From NCBI GenBank assembly GCA_026770585.1, contig MU646340.1:293507-304706 (forward strand): DNA of 11,200 nucleotides, in the 5' to 3' direction. Shown here piece by piece: positions 10,533-11,200 of this stretch. This stretch comes from Baffinella frigidus (taxonomy: Eukaryota; Cryptophyceae; Cryptomonadales; Baffinellaceae). The position numbers and the translations under genes are program-made. Below the pieces are notes generated by a model. It was given only the letters and a program-made list of their open reading frames with translations, did not search any database and was not told the origin of the DNA. Position 1 is the stretch's first letter; each line of letters starts with the position of its first letter.

Positions 10533-11195
10533 TTGAGCCTGCGTACGCGAATTTCACTGCAGTCACATAGTTTCCCGGCGCATAGCTCGGCCACACTCGG
10601 GCTGACCGTCAATTCTCAAGTTGACATGCTGGGTGTGCGGTACAAGTCCGTCAACTTTGCCGCAGAAAAGAACCCGGGATCACCAAATTGGAGAGCCAAA
10701 ATAGACTGCAAGCGAGATCTGATGAGGGTGGGTCACCTGGAAGAAGGCGCCACGGAATTTGATATGGCGACAGTTCCAACAGCCTACCGCAGTTCCAATA
10801 AACAGACTTGGGAGTCTCTTGGAATTCGGAATGGAATTTCACTGCCGTCAAATATTTTGCCGATGAGGGTGAAGCACCTGGAAGAAGGCTCCACGGAACT
10901 TGATGCGGCCGCGCACCGGTCCCGACTGGTCCAACCCCGCCTGCATTATCAAACTCGACTTCAGAAATGCGTTGGCACCTCTCTCTTCGTTGCAACCTGT
11001 CCCACTTTCGCCTCAGTCTCTTCCGCGGATCGAAGTGAGTATGTTCCAATAATGCACCCCCTTTGTAGCCCACTGTCCCACCGGGCGGCCCGGCGTCGCC
11101 TCAGTCGCTTCCGCCGTAACCAGTGGAATAACGTGGCCCTCTCGCAGGAGGATGCAGTCATCGGACAGGGGGGGCGCCGCTTGCTCGGCGAATAG
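10533..11195 (+). CDS. Hypothetical protein with internal repeats, longest ORF
   Basis: Open for 220 codons to TAG at 11193-11195, about twice the typical non-repeat ORF here. The upstream codon is TTG; the first ATG is at 10626 (MLGVRYKSVNFAAEKNPGSP), giving 189 codons. Two copies of a module are in frame: MRVGHLEEGATEFDMAT (10724) and MRVKHLEEGSTELDAAA (10865), plus ISLQSHSFP against ISLPSNILP. The C-terminal part is basic (RRRLSRFRR). The module differences mostly change amino acids, giving no sign of coding constraint. The minus strand is also open for 140 codons (11073-10651), with its own repeated peptide PWSLLPG/PWRLLPG. No family recognised. Confidence 0.35.
   Translation: MSLRTRISLQSHSFPAHSSATLGLTVNSQVDMLGVRYKSVNFAAEKNPGSPNWRAKIDCKRDLMRVGHLEEGATEFDMATVPTAYRSSNKQTWESLGIRNGISLPSNILPMRVKHLEEGSTELDAAAHRSRLVQPRLHYQTRLQKCVGTSLFVATCPTFASVSSADRSEYVPIMHPLCSPLSHRAARRRLSRFRRNQWNNVALSQEDAVIGQGGRRLLGE
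10721..10904 (+). repeat. 43-bp direct repeat, 141 bp apart
   Basis: 10721-10763 and 10862-10904 match at 38 of 43 positions (GATGAGGGTG, CACCTGGAAGAAGGC, CCACGGAA, TTGAT). A second shorter pair, AATTTCACTGC-GTCA at 10550 and 10835, precedes them, so a larger diverged unit was duplicated, with different spacing for the two parts. Confidence 0.9.
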
Positions 11196-11200
11196 AAGGG

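Overview
The window reads as eukaryotic nuclear DNA from a chromosome-end (subtelomeric) region. Its left edge is an uninterrupted TTTAGGG array, the Arabidopsis-type telomere repeat also used by many algae. About ten further tracts of degenerate 7-bp telomere-like repeats are scattered through it. The unique DNA is GC-rich, no ORF exceeds 220 codons, there are no bacterial operons or ribosome-binding sites, and the best coding segments are short, phase-compatible exons bounded by GT/AG. This suggests an intron-bearing microalga; the lineage (cryptophyte, dinoflagellate or other) cannot be settled from sequence alone.

Layout. 1-95: perfect telomeric array, G-strand on +. 96-2700: degenerate telomeric tract (517-807), diverged direct repeats and short tandem repeats, with no convincing gene. 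2.7-3.7 kb: a small coding-like ORF (2880-3101), a perfect 61-bp duplication and a 140-bp foldback element (MITE-like) inserted in one copy, the other copy being the empty site. 3.78-4.7 kb: a 36-bp tandem repeat and two long telomere-like tracts that separate coding-like islands (strand ambiguous, minus favoured). 4.9-5.7 kb: three further palindromic structures, one a second member of the MITE family. 5.78-7.99 kb: a dense cluster of eight short TA-flanked palindromic elements in two families (called F and G here), interleaved with coding-like segments. 8.2-9.83 kb, minus strand: the best gene, a split WD40 protein with a C-terminal membrane anchor resembling SEC12/PREB. One of its introns is built of telomere-like repeat, and two of its exons have diverged duplicates, each separated from its parent by the same 78-bp repeat. 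9.93-10.5 kb: telomere-like tracts of opposite orientation. 10.53-11.2 kb: the longest ORF (220 codons), carrying internal repeats.

Working together. The main theme is not a pathway but a subtelomere in which telomere-derived repeats and hairpin transposon remnants form the spacers and apparently the introns of genes. If the SEC12-like gene is functional, its product would be the ER-membrane exchange factor that loads GTP on Sar1 for COPII budding. The visible exons give only the last two blades or so and the anchor, so it may equally be a 5'-truncated remnant.
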